Positions 1-7,597 of a stretch of 64,000 nt of DNA are shown here, piece by piece; position 1 is the stretch's first letter, and every line of letters starts with the position of its first letter. The notes beneath the pieces were generated by a model that saw only the letters and a list, made by a program, of their open reading frames with translations, made no database searches and was not told where the DNA came from. Origin of the DNA: Spirochaetota bacterium. Its GTDB lineage: Bacteria > Spirochaetota > Spirochaetia > Treponematales > UBA12059. The translations under genes and the position numbers were made by a program. The stretch is taken from the NCBI GenBank assembly GCA_018262985.1, contig JADFDI010000003.1:347577-411576 (forward strand), given 5' to 3'.

Positions 1-998
1 TCGTTGCCGGCGGCCGCGACGAAGAGGATGTCCGCGGCGTTGGCGCGCTCGATGGCGTCCTGGAGGCCCTGCGAGAAGGCGCCGCCGCCCCAGGAGTTGT
101 TGGTGGCGGGCAACGCGAGCCCGTGCCGGAGCTTGAGGTCGGTCAGGTAGTCGACCGCGAGGATGGCGTTCTCGGTGGTCCCTCCGGTCTGCCCGAGGAA
201 TTTCGCCGTGATTATGGTGACGTTCCAGCTGACCCCGACCACGCCGAGGGCGTTGCCGCCGATGGCGCCGATGGTGCCCGAGACGTGGGTGCCGTGGTCG
301 TCCGAGGCGCCGTCGTAGGTCGTGTTGTCGCCGGCCGCGAAGTCCCAGCCGTGCACGTCGTCGATATAGCCGTTGCCGTCGTTGTCCTTGCCGTCGACGG
401 GGTCGTAGGGATTGGTCCAGATCTGGCCCGAGAGGTCCGTGTGCGCCCACATGGCGCCCTCGTCGATGACGCCGATGTGGACGGTCTTCGAGCCGACGTT
501 GCCGCGGGCCCAGGCCTCGCCGGCCTGGCTGCCGTACTGGTTGGCCGGGCTCGTGCCGTCGCCGTACATGCCCCAGAGCTGGCCGCCGGTGTAGTAGGGG
601 TCGTTCGAGACGGCCGCGTGGGTGTAGATCCAGTTCGGCTCCGCGAAGACGACGCCCTCGAGCTTCTTGACTATGCCCGCCGCCTCGAGCGCGTTCATCG
701 GAACCTTGAGGACGACGATGCCCTCGTCGTCCCCGAAGCGCTTCATGGCGGCGCTCAGGATGGTGCGGTCGACCGCGCCCTTCGCGGCGCGGATGGCGGC
801 GCCGCGGGCTTCCGCCGAGGTTCCCGGCGCGAACTTGACCAGCAGCTCGCCGGGGACGTAGTCCCCGAGGGTCGAGGCGGACGCGGCGCGGGCCTCGAGT
901 TCGTCGGCGGCGACCTCGACGGGCGCGGCGGGCTCGAGGCTGCACGACAGCGCCGCCAGCGCGGCGAGCGAGACGAGGGCGAGAACGATTTTCCTCAT
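1..998 (-). CDS. Subtilisin-like (S8) serine protease lipoprotein, 3' end outside window
   Basis: Reading the minus strand from an ATG at 998 gives an open frame of about 332 residues that runs off the left edge. The N-terminus is a lipoprotein signal with a lipobox ending LSC. It is followed by an inhibitor-I9-like propeptide region containing PGELLVKF. The S8 catalytic Asp lies in VIDEG, the catalytic His in DDHGTHVSGT, and the oxyanion-hole Asn region in AAAGN at the window edge. The catalytic Ser lies beyond the window. A GGGAGG ribosome-binding site precedes the start. The protein is probably exported, lipidated and proteolytic at the cell envelope; its substrate is unknown. The frame is unmistakably S8 even though the C-terminus is missing. 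Confidence 0.9.
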   Translation of the reverse strand, partial: MRKIVLALVSLAALAALSCSLEPAAPVEVAADELEARAASASTLGDYVPGELLVKFAPGTSAEARGAAIRAAKGAVDRTILSAAMKRFGDDEGIVVLKVPMNALEAAGIVKKLEGVVFAEPNWIYTHAAVSNDPYYTGGQLWGMYGDGTSPANQYGSQAGEAWARGNVGSKTVHIGVIDEGAMWAHTDLSGQIWTNPYDPVDGKDNDGNGYIDDVHGWDFAAGDNTTYDGASDDHGTHVSGTIGAIGGNALGVVGVSWNVTIITAKFLGQTGGTTENAILAVDYLTDLKLRHGLALPATNNSWGGGAFSQGLQDAIERANAADILFVAAAGN

Positions 999-1092
999 GA
1001 TGCCTCCCGGTACGGACAGACTTGCCCGGCGACGACATCGCGCCGGATTGGAAGGCTGTACCCGCGCCGCGGGCTTCGGTTGCCGGGAAAAT

Positions 1093-1127
1093 AAAAAAAA
1101 ACGGCGGCCGACGTCGGGCCGGCCGCC
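1093..1127 (-). terminator. Rho-independent terminator after the 1151-1789 gene
   Basis: On the minus strand a GGCGGCC/GGCCGCC stem is followed by a run of nine T residues. It lies just downstream of the stop codon of the gene at 1151-1789 and upstream of the protease gene start. Confidence 0.8.
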
Positions 1128-1150
1128 TTCGGGGCGTCGCCCCGGTCGCG

Positions 1151-1789
1151 TCAGCCCAGGAGTTCGCGGAACATGGCCCAGGCGCCCTCGTCCGCGAGCG
1201 CGGCGTCCGGCTTGCCCGCGGGCAGGCGGACCGCCACGTGCGCGAGGCCAGGGGCGCGTTCGAGGAAACGCAGGGATGGGCGGAGACGTTCGGCGGTCGC
1301 GTCGGCCGGCCTCGTCGCCTCGCCTTCCTTCTGGGCTTGCCAGGCGTGCAGGACCAGGTAGCTGGCCGTGAAGTGCCGGTCGGCGTTGCCGCGGCGGCTC
1401 GCGCCTTCCTCGATTTCGAGCACGAATTTGGTCGGCCTGCCGCCGAGCTCCAGCTCCATGCCGCCCTGCACGTGGAGCTTGTAGGAGCCGACGCGGCCCG
1501 GCAGCTTGAAGCCGGCGCCGCGGGCGTCCGGTCCGACCTTGAGGCTGAAGCTGAGCGTAGAGCCGGTCTTGGTGCTGAAATGGATTTCCTCCGGCTTCGG
1601 ATACCCGACCGAGTCGAGGAAGGCGGCGGTGGCCCGGAGCCCGAGGTAACGTCCGCCGAGGGCGGCGACCCGGCGCCTGAAGGCCGCCGCGGGCGAGGCC
1701 CGTTTCTGCAGGATCGGACCGGCGACGGCCAACGCCGCCGCCAGGATGAGTATCGGGATACCTATGTTCATGATCTGCGCGTCGGTCAT
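1151..1789 (-). CDS. Hypothetical membrane-anchored protein
   Basis: This protein of about 212 residues has no family I recognise. After the start at MTDAQIMN there is one hydrophobic segment (about residues 7-25), then a soluble domain with beta-rich stretches such as GSTLSFSLKVG and ELGGRPTKFVLEIEE. That suggests a single-pass protein with a cytoplasmic or periplasmic beta domain. I chose the ATG at 1789 because a GGAG sequence lies about 9 bases upstream; the frame stays open to 1873, and an ATG at 1771 is also possible but has no good ribosome site. It sits between two exported proteins on the same strand and has its own terminator. Function unknown. Confidence 0.6.
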   Translation of the reverse strand: MTDAQIMNIGIPILILAAALAVAGPILQKRASPAAAFRRRVAALGGRYLGLRATAAFLDSVGYPKPEEIHFSTKTGSTLSFSLKVGPDARGAGFKLPGRVGSYKLHVQGGMELELGGRPTKFVLEIEEGASRRGNADRHFTASYLVLHAWQAQKEGEATRPADATAERLRPSLRFLERAPGLAHVAVRLPAGKPDAALADEGAWAMFRELLG

Positions 1790-1890
1790 CCGGCGAACTC
1801 CGTGCGGATAGGATCGGACCGCGGCTACGTTGGCCCGTATCGACATTCTTTGCCATCGGCCGGAAGAGCGCAAGCGGAACCTCGATACTG

Positions 1891-1931
1891 AAAATGAAGG
1901 GCCGCGCCGGGATTCGTTCCCTGCGCGGCCC
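1891..1931 (-). terminator. Terminator-like hairpin after the 1955-2755 gene
   Basis: On the minus strand a 9-bp stem, GGGCCGCGC with GCGCGGCCC, is followed by a T-rich stretch (TTCATTTTC). It lies directly downstream of the lipoprotein gene. Confidence 0.65.
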
Positions 1932-1954
1932 CCGTCGTATCCAGGCTCGGTTTC

Positions 1955-2755
1955 CTAGCGGAAGTAGAGCCCCGCGATGACGTTGTCCTCGGCCGCGTCG
2001 ACGCCGAAGAAGTCGCCGAGCGTGTCGCGGTCGCCCGCGGGGATGCCGAGCTCCGCGAAGAGCGAGTTGACCATGGTCGAGCAGTTGGTCGAGAAGAGGC
2101 TGTACTGGACTGTCAGGCCCGCGTCGTGGTTGCGGTTGAAATTCTTCGCCGCGACGATGATGGCTTTGAGGAAGGCGTCGGTCGAGGCGTAGCCGCGGGT
2201 CGAGAGGGAGTAGGGAACGCGGTGCCCCTCGAAGTCGTAGTCCGGCTTCCACCAGTAGATGTACTTGGCGGGATTGACCTGCTCCTTGACGGAGTCGGCG
2301 TCCGAGACCTGGTTGAACACCTCGATGATGTTCCCCGAGATGCTGCCGTCGTCGGTGAAGGCGCCGATGGTCGTGTAGTAGACCATGAGGCCCTTCTGGT
2401 TCGCGTAGGCCTTGTACGTCACCCCGTAGCCCGCGGCGACGGCGTCGGCCTGGGCCTTCGAGCCGTAGACGATGGTGATGAACTGGTGGTTGCCGATGGG
2501 CGAGGAGTCCATGTCGCGCGCCGACCAGTACACGCCGTAGATCGTGGACAGGCTGGTCGCGTTCTTCATGTAGTCTTCGAGGTACCACAGGGTCACGGCG
2601 CGCGAGGCGTCGAGGCCCCCCTGCGCGTCCGCGTCGAGCGGGACGACGGCGTCCTCCTCGAGGCCCATGAGCGGCGAGGAACAGGAACCGAGGGCGAGGA
2701 GCAGGGCCGCGGCCGCGAGCAGGGCCGCGAGGGCGGGAACGACGGACTTTTTCAA
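1955..2755 (-). CDS. Lipoprotein with possible permuted papain-like fold
   Basis: The 266-residue product begins with a lipoprotein signal ending LALGSC. The mature part contains IGNHQFITIVYG (about residue 90) and, far downstream, FSTNCSTMVNSLF (about residue 225). A His-bearing beta strand before an NC-containing helix is the order found in circularly permuted papain-like enzymes (LRAT/YiiX type within the NlpC/P60 superfamily). This assignment is an inference from those two short motifs. A promoter is visible upstream (2812-2839) and a terminator downstream, so the gene is probably monocistronic. Alternatively it is an uncharacterised spirochaete lipoprotein with no enzymatic role. Confidence 0.65.
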   Translation of the reverse strand: MKKSVVPALAALLAAAALLLALGSCSSPLMGLEEDAVVPLDADAQGGLDASRAVTLWYLEDYMKNATSLSTIYGVYWSARDMDSSPIGNHQFITIVYGSKAQADAVAAGYGVTYKAYANQKGLMVYYTTIGAFTDDGSISGNIIEVFNQVSDADSVKEQVNPAKYIYWWKPDYDFEGHRVPYSLSTRGYASTDAFLKAIIVAAKNFNRNHDAGLTVQYSLFSTNCSTMVNSLFAELGIPAGDRDTLGDFFGVDAAEDNVIAGLYFR

Positions 2756-2811
2756 GACGCCTCCTTTTTGCAGCGCGCGTCGGCGCGCTTCCCGTTTCGG
2801 GATTGCATGAC

Positions 2812-2839
2812 ATTATCCACGCGAGTGTAAAGCTGTCCA
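2812..2839 (-). promoter_or_regulatory. Sigma-70-like promoter for the 1955-2755 lipoprotein gene
   Basis: The minus strand carries TGGACA, a 16-bp spacer and GATAAT, about 57 bases before the start codon. It lies in the short gap between the lipoprotein gene and the end of the upstream activase gene. Confidence 0.5.
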
Positions 2840-2842
2840 GTC

Positions 2843-5800
2843 CTATCGAGGCGCCGCGCTCCCCTTCCGCGCGAAGGCCAGGTAGGGCGCGACGGCGTCG
2901 TTCTTCGGCGAGCCCGTGCCGTCGTAGGTGACGGTGACGACGGGCACGCCCGTGACGCGCTCGATCTCCTTCGACATGGCCTCGGTGATGATCGAGGGAC
3001 AGCAGAAGGCGGGGCTGGCCTGCACGAAGAGCGCGAGGTCCGGGTGGGTCTCGAGCAGGCGGAGGATCTTGAGCGTGTTGTCGAAGCACTCGCCCTCGTG
3101 GTCTTCCGAAATGCCGAAGAGACCGAGCTTTTCCGCGTAGCCGGGATTGCTCCAGGACTGCGACCTGCCGAACCAGTCGGACGCGGCGAGCGACAGCGTT
3201 CGCTCGACGGCCAGCACGATGGCGTGGGCCGCCTTGGTCCGGGCCCAGGCGCCGTAGCGGCGGTCCTTGAGCAAGCGGCGGAACATCGGGTCGAGCGCGG
3301 ACTTGAGGTACTCGATGTACGAGGTGGTGACGGCCTCGCCGCCGGCCTCCTCGATGGCGCGCACGAGGCCCTGGTTGAACACCTCGTTGTCGCGGGCGTA
3401 GAAGTCGCCGAAGACGGCCACCTTCGGGCGGTCGCGCGGACCGGTCGGAATCGCGGCGAAGGGCTCGAAGGCCGCGCGGTAGGCGGCTTCCCGGTTCGTC
3501 CCCCGCTCGAAGGCGTCGACCAGTACGGCGAGCGAGCGTTCGAGCTGCCGGTCGGTCGCTCCCTTCTCGAGCTCGTAGGGCCGCGTGCGGCAGGCGAACT
3601 TGGCCAGGGCCCCGCCGGCCGAGAAGGCGTGGAAGGCGCCGACGGACACCGCGGGTCCGAAGCGGAGGAAGGTGACGTCGTCGACGAGCACCTCGAGCCT
3701 CTCCATGCCGCCGCCCTGCTTTTCCATGAGCGACTTGATGAAGTGCGGATAGAGGGGGATGTTGCAGGGCCACTTGCTCGTCGGCACCCAGAGGACGGTT
3801 TTCGCGGGGTCGAGCTTTTCGCGGTCGACGGCCTCGACGCACTCGCGGGCGATGACGTTCATGGGGATGCACTGGCCCGTGTTGGTGCCCATGGCGCGGC
3901 GTATCGAGAGGGGGCTCTCCTCGAGGACTCGGACGTCCATGCCGGCCGCGCGGAGATTGGCCGCCAGCAGGGGACAGACGTAGGGATCCCAGGCGGGGAA
4001 GAGCAGGGTCTTGCCCTTCGGGTCGACGCGGGGAAGGGCCGGTTCCGGTCGGGCGGCCGCCGCGCGCGGCTTCGCGCGCGCCGTTCCGCCGCGGGCGCCG
4101 GGCGCGCCTTCGCCGGCGGGAGTCGCGGGCGCGGGCGTCGGCTCGGGCGCTCGCCCTTGGGCGGACGGGGCGAAGGACGCCGGGGTTTCCGCGGCGCGCC
4201 GGAAATGGTTGCGGAACGAGCGCAGGCCCGCCTCGATGCGGGTCTCGTAGCCGACGGCCGAGTCGTGGTCGTCGACCTGGAGCACCAGGTAGGGCTTGCC
4301 CGAGGCGTCCATCACGCGGCGGAACCACTCGATGGCGATGGAGTCGGGCGAGCACTTGAAGGTAGTGACCAGCACGGGGTACCAGCGGGGATGGCGCGCG
4401 CACCAATGCGCGGCCTCGAGGAGCTCGGCGGCGTAGCGCCAGTGGAAGGCCGCGAGCATCGGGTCGATGGCCGCCTCGCCCTCCGCCGCGCGGCCGGGCA
4501 GCATGTCCGCGTACCAGAGTTCCTCCGCCTGCCTGCGGAGCACGTCCACGATGCCCTTGCCCATGGCGTCCGACAGGACCGCGTAGGGCCGGCCGACCAC
4601 GACCACGGCCATGCCCTCCGCGTCGCGCTCGCGGGCGTGGATGCCGCGGACCGCGTGGCGCGCCAGGGCCTTCGCCTCGAGGCAGGCGGCGTAGGCCTTT
4701 TCCAGGGTTTTCCGCGCGGGGGCGCGTACGCCCCAGGGCGCGAGCGCGGCCTCGAGAGACTCGCGGAGCGCCTCCATGGCCCGCGAGGCGTCGCCGCGTC
4801 GCCCGACGAGCACGGGGCTCACGATGCGCGGCCGTTCCCGCTCCTCCGCGGCGCGCGTCACGACCGGCGCGTACTGCGCGAAGTTGCAGTAGCTGCGGGT
4901 CGCCTCGCCCTCGCGCAGCCGCTCCGGCTTTTCCGCGAGGTAGGTCGGCAGGAAGACGAGGTCCGCCTTTTCGAGCAGGGCGTCCGCCTGGCCGTGGAAC
5001 ATGGCCATGGGGGCGCAGAACTCGGCGCCCGCGAGGCGTTTGCCGGCGCGGAGCGTCTCGGGGCCGTCGTCAGCCATGACGGCGCGGAAGCCGAGCCGCT
5101 CGAAGAAGGCCTTCCAGAAGGGCGCGTCCTCGTGCAGGTAGAGCGCGCCCGGTATGCCGACGCTCGGCCAGCCCGCGCGGGGCGGCGAGCTGCGCTCGAC
5201 CCGCGCGTACGCGGTTTCGATGGCCCGCTTCCGCTCCGCGAGCAGGTCTCGCCCGCCTTCCTTCACGTAGCGCCGCGTGGCCTGGTCGCGGCCGCAGAGG
5301 AAGCCGTAGGCCACATCCTCGCCGTCCACGTCCACGACGCGGAGGCGGCAGTCGTTCGGGCAGAGCCCGCAGCGGTCCACCCGCGAAACCAGGTCGAGCT
5401 CGTGGAGGCGGAAGCCGCGGAAGGCCGTGGCGCCGCCTTTCCCCCGGAGCGAGTCGCGGGCTTCGAGCGCCGCGCCGATGGCCCCGGTCAGGTGGCAGAA
5501 TTTCGAGACGCGCACCGGTTTCCCGAGCCGCTTCTCGAAGGCGGCCACCAGGGCGCGGTTGCGCGCGGTCGCGCCCTGGAAGGCGACGCGCTTCCCGATG
5601 GAGCCCTCTCGCGCCACCTTCCCGAGGTAGTTGTCGCAGACCGAGAAGAGCGAGGCCGCGAGCAGCTCGCCCGTCGCGTAGCCCCGTCCCCGGAAATGGT
5701 TCAGGTCGCGCTCCATGAAGACCGTGCAGCGGTCGCTCGTGAGGGGCGCCTTGTTCCCGGCGGCCCGGGGCGCGAAGTCCGCGAGGCCCACGCCGAGCCG

Positions 5801-7255
5801 GCCCGCCTGTTCCTCGAGGAAGCTGCCCGTGCCCGCGGCGCAGACCGCGTTCATCTGGCTGAAGGTGACGACGCCTCCCGAGAGCGAGGTGAACTTCGAG
5901 TCCTGGCCGCCGATCTCGATGATGGTGTCGGTCTCGGGGTCGAGCTCGAGGGCGGCGCGCGCGTGCGCGGTGATCTCGTCGACGGCGGCGTCCGCGCCGA
6001 TGACGGTCCCGACGAATTTCCTGCCCGAGCCCGTGGTCGCGGCGAGCGTGACCTCGAATGACGCTCCTTCCTCGCGCGCGACGCGCTCGGCCGCCTCGAA
6101 GATGGACTGCGTCGCCTCGAGCGGCTTGCCCGCGGTGCGCGTGTAGAAACCCGCGAGCACCGATCCCCCGGGAGCGACCAGGGCGGCCTTGGTGCTGGTC
6201 GAGCCGATGTCGATGCCGAGCAGGACGGGAAGGGGGGCCGGGGACGCGAGCGGCTCGTAGACGTCGACCTCGACGGGGTTCCCCGGGCCGTTCTTCCGGG
6301 CGACGTGGAGGAAGCGCCTGCGCGAGGCGAAGTCCGGGTAGCCTTCCGACGGCTCGCCGAGCCCCTCGTCCGCGTACTCGCGCGTGAGCTCGTCGAAGAT
6401 CTCGATGTCGGCGACGCGGAAAGCTTCGCCGGAGCGCTCCGGGGCGGCCGCGCGCGCTTCCGGCTCCGCGGCCAGCAGCCTGAGCGCCGCGCCGATGGCG
6501 CCGTACAGGTGGGAGAAGGCGTCGACCTCGATGCGGGAGCCGGCCAGGGCTTCCAGGTGCTTGAGCACCGCCCGGTTCCGCGAGACGCCGCCCGCCATGA
6601 CGATCGGCGCTTCCGGCTTCTCCCCGGGGAAGAGGGTGTCGGCGATGTTGCGCGCGAGCCCGTTGCAGAGGCCGTCGCAGATCTCCTCGAGGCTCCAGCC
6701 CTCGGCCTGCGCGTGGGTCAGGTCGGTCTTGGCGAAGACCGAGCAGCGCGACGCGATCGAAGGGAATTCGCCCGGGTTCGCGAGGGCGCGCTCGGCCAGG
6801 GCCGCGCTGCCGCCCGGAAGCCCGAGCCGGGCCGCCTGCTGGTCGAGGAAGCTGCCGGTGCCGGCCGCGCACGAGGAGTTCCGGCGCATGCGGAGGTACT
6901 TCCCGCGCCCGTCGAAGCTCATGCGGGCGAAACGCTCGGCGCCGACCACGAGCAGGGTCCGCGCCCCGGGGTGGAAGCGGCGCAGGGCCTCGATCTCGGC
7001 CACGTGGCTGTCGACCGCGAAGCTTTCCCGGCCCGCGGCACGGGCGTCCGGGGCGGAGGAACTGCGCGCGAGGCCGCCGACGTACGCGTCGCCGACGGAG
7101 GCGGTCAGGGAGCCGAGCAGCGCGCGCAGGATTTCGGTCGCCTTTCCATGATGGAAGCCGGACGCGTGGGCGACCAGGTTCCCCGCGAGGTCGAGCGCGA
7201 CGACGGAACACGAGGCGGAGCCGGAATCGATGCCTATCACCAGACGTTCAAGCAT
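2843..7255 (-). CDS. Giant 2-hydroxyacyl-CoA dehydratase activase-related protein (tandem BadF ATPase domains)
   Basis: The product has 1470 residues. Two ASKHA/BadF-type ATPase domains occur in tandem. The first starts with VIGIDSGSASCS and has SCAAGTGSF near residue 130; the second starts with GIDIGSTSTKAAL near 340 and contains IIEIGGQDSKF and VCAAGTGSF. The CAAGTG cysteines match the 4Fe-4S-bridging positions of activases such as HgdC. A short Cys cluster, CGLCPNDC, follows near 625. Next come an activase-associated domain, a Pro/Ala-rich linker around 1020-1080 and a C-terminal HgdB-like module (LLFPAWDPYVCPLL). The family is widespread in anaerobes. Its presumed role is ATP-driven low-potential electron transfer, but the partner is unknown and no hgdA/hgdB lie nearby. 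It starts at ATG 7255 and appears to be monocistronic. Confidence 0.9.
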   Translation of the reverse strand: MLERLVIGIDSGSASCSVVALDLAGNLVAHASGFHHGKATEILRALLGSLTASVGDAYVGGLARSSSAPDARAAGRESFAVDSHVAEIEALRRFHPGARTLLVVGAERFARMSFDGRGKYLRMRRNSSCAAGTGSFLDQQAARLGLPGGSAALAERALANPGEFPSIASRCSVFAKTDLTHAQAEGWSLEEICDGLCNGLARNIADTLFPGEKPEAPIVMAGGVSRNRAVLKHLEALAGSRIEVDAFSHLYGAIGAALRLLAAEPEARAAAPERSGEAFRVADIEIFDELTREYADEGLGEPSEGYPDFASRRRFLHVARKNGPGNPVEVDVYEPLASPAPLPVLLGIDIGSTSTKAALVAPGGSVLAGFYTRTAGKPLEATQSIFEAAERVAREEGASFEVTLAATTGSGRKFVGTVIGADAAVDEITAHARAALELDPETDTIIEIGGQDSKFTSLSGGVVTFSQMNAVCAAGTGSFLEEQAGRLGVGLADFAPRAAGNKAPLTSDRCTVFMERDLNHFRGRGYATGELLAASLFSVCDNYLGKVAREGSIGKRVAFQGATARNRALVAAFEKRLGKPVRVSKFCHLTGAIGAALEARDSLRGKGGATAFRGFRLHELDLVSRVDRCGLCPNDCRLRVVDVDGEDVAYGFLCGRDQATRRYVKEGGRDLLAERKRAIETAYARVERSSPPRAGWPSVGIPGALYLHEDAPFWKAFFERLGFRAVMADDGPETLRAGKRLAGAEFCAPMAMFHGQADALLEKADLVFLPTYLAEKPERLREGEATRSYCNFAQYAPVVTRAAEERERPRIVSPVLVGRRGDASRAMEALRESLEAALAPWGVRAPARKTLEKAYAACLEAKALARHAVRGIHARERDAEGMAVVVVGRPYAVLSDAMGKGIVDVLRRQAEELWYADMLPGRAAEGEAAIDPMLAAFHWRYAAELLEAAHWCARHPRWYPVLVTTFKCSPDSIAIEWFRRVMDASGKPYLVLQVDDHDSAVGYETRIEAGLRSFRNHFRRAAETPASFAPSAQGRAPEPTPAPATPAGEGAPGARGGTARAKPRAAAARPEPALPRVDPKGKTLLFPAWDPYVCPLLAANLRAAGMDVRVLEESPLSIRRAMGTNTGQCIPMNVIARECVEAVDREKLDPAKTVLWVPTSKWPCNIPLYPHFIKSLMEKQGGGMERLEVLVDDVTFLRFGPAVSVGAFHAFSAGGALAKFACRTRPYELEKGATDRQLERSLAVLVDAFERGTNREAAYRAAFEPFAAIPTGPRDRPKVAVFGDFYARDNEVFNQGLVRAIEEAGGEAVTTSYIEYLKSALDPMFRRLLKDRRYGAWARTKAAHAIVLAVERTLSLAASDWFGRSQSWSNPGYAEKLGLFGISEDHEGECFDNTLKILRLLETHPDLALFVQASPAFCCPSIITEAMSKEIERVTGVPVVTVTYDGTGSPKNDAVAPYLAFARKGSAAPR

Positions 7256-7343
7256 GATGTCGTCAATCCTACACCGGGGGTCAAGGTGTCATGCAAGCCC
7301 CGGCAGGGCGAGCGCGCGTTCGTCGAACGCCGCAGCCGAGCCG

Positions 7344-7465
7344 CCCGGAAGCTTCGTGACAGCTCCCGCTCCATGCCGCCCGGAAGCTTCGTGACACCTC
7401 CCGCTCTATGCCACCCGGAAGCTTCGTGACAGCTCCTGTCGCAGCAATCCGGAAGCTTCGTGACA
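7344..7465 (+). repeat. Four-copy array of the 18-bp CCCGGAAGCTTCGTGACA repeat (array A)
   Basis: Copies lie at 7344-7361, 7379-7396, 7414-7431 and 7448-7465, spaced 35, 35 and 34 bp apart with non-identical 17-bp spacers. The last copy begins TCCGG instead of CCCGG. The array lies in the 343-bp divergent gap between the activase gene and the potassium cassette. The repeat is the same sequence as the terminal inverted repeats of the insertion sequence at 48040-49277. Confidence 0.95.
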
Positions 7466-7494
7466 CCCGCTTCCCGTTGCCTCGCGCGGGGGGG
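7380..7494 (+). repeat. Left copy of a 115-bp direct repeat flanking the potassium cassette
   Basis: These 115 bases match 12292-12406 with one mismatch (T at 7407, C at 12319). The identity includes the spacers between 18-mer copies and the following C- and G-rich tail, so it is a true block duplication rather than two independent arrays. The G run here has 10 residues, against 7 in the right copy. Confidence 0.95.
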
Positions 7495-7514
7495 GGGCGG
7501 GAGGCGTCGCGGAC

Positions 7515-7561
7515 TAAGGGTGCCTTAAGGGATGCGCCCGGTAAATTAACGGCGCGTTAAT
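7515..7561 (+). promoter_or_regulatory. Two palindromes upstream of the potassium cassette (candidate operators)
   Basis: TAAGG-GTG-CCTTA occupies 7515-7527 and ATTAACG-GCG-CGTTAAT occupies 7545-7561, both perfect dyads, 37 bases or more before the kinase start. They are AT-rich islands in a GC-rich gap, which suits regulator or RNA-polymerase binding. Autoregulation by the KdpE-like regulator is possible but unproven. Confidence 0.45.
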
Positions 7562-7597
7562 GTACGCGCCGCGGGCCACGGTGCTAGGCTCGCGGGC

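Noticed and set aside
3044-6061. Plus-strand open frame of 1005 codons
   Set aside because: It lies entirely antisense to the activase gene, whose protein has clear motifs. Long antisense frames are normal in GC-rich DNA, and this translation is Arg/Glu/Gly-rich without domains.
7344-7465. CRISPR array
   Set aside because: Repeats are 18 bp with 17-bp spacers, spacers are duplicated at another locus, and no cas genes occur. Not a CRISPR.
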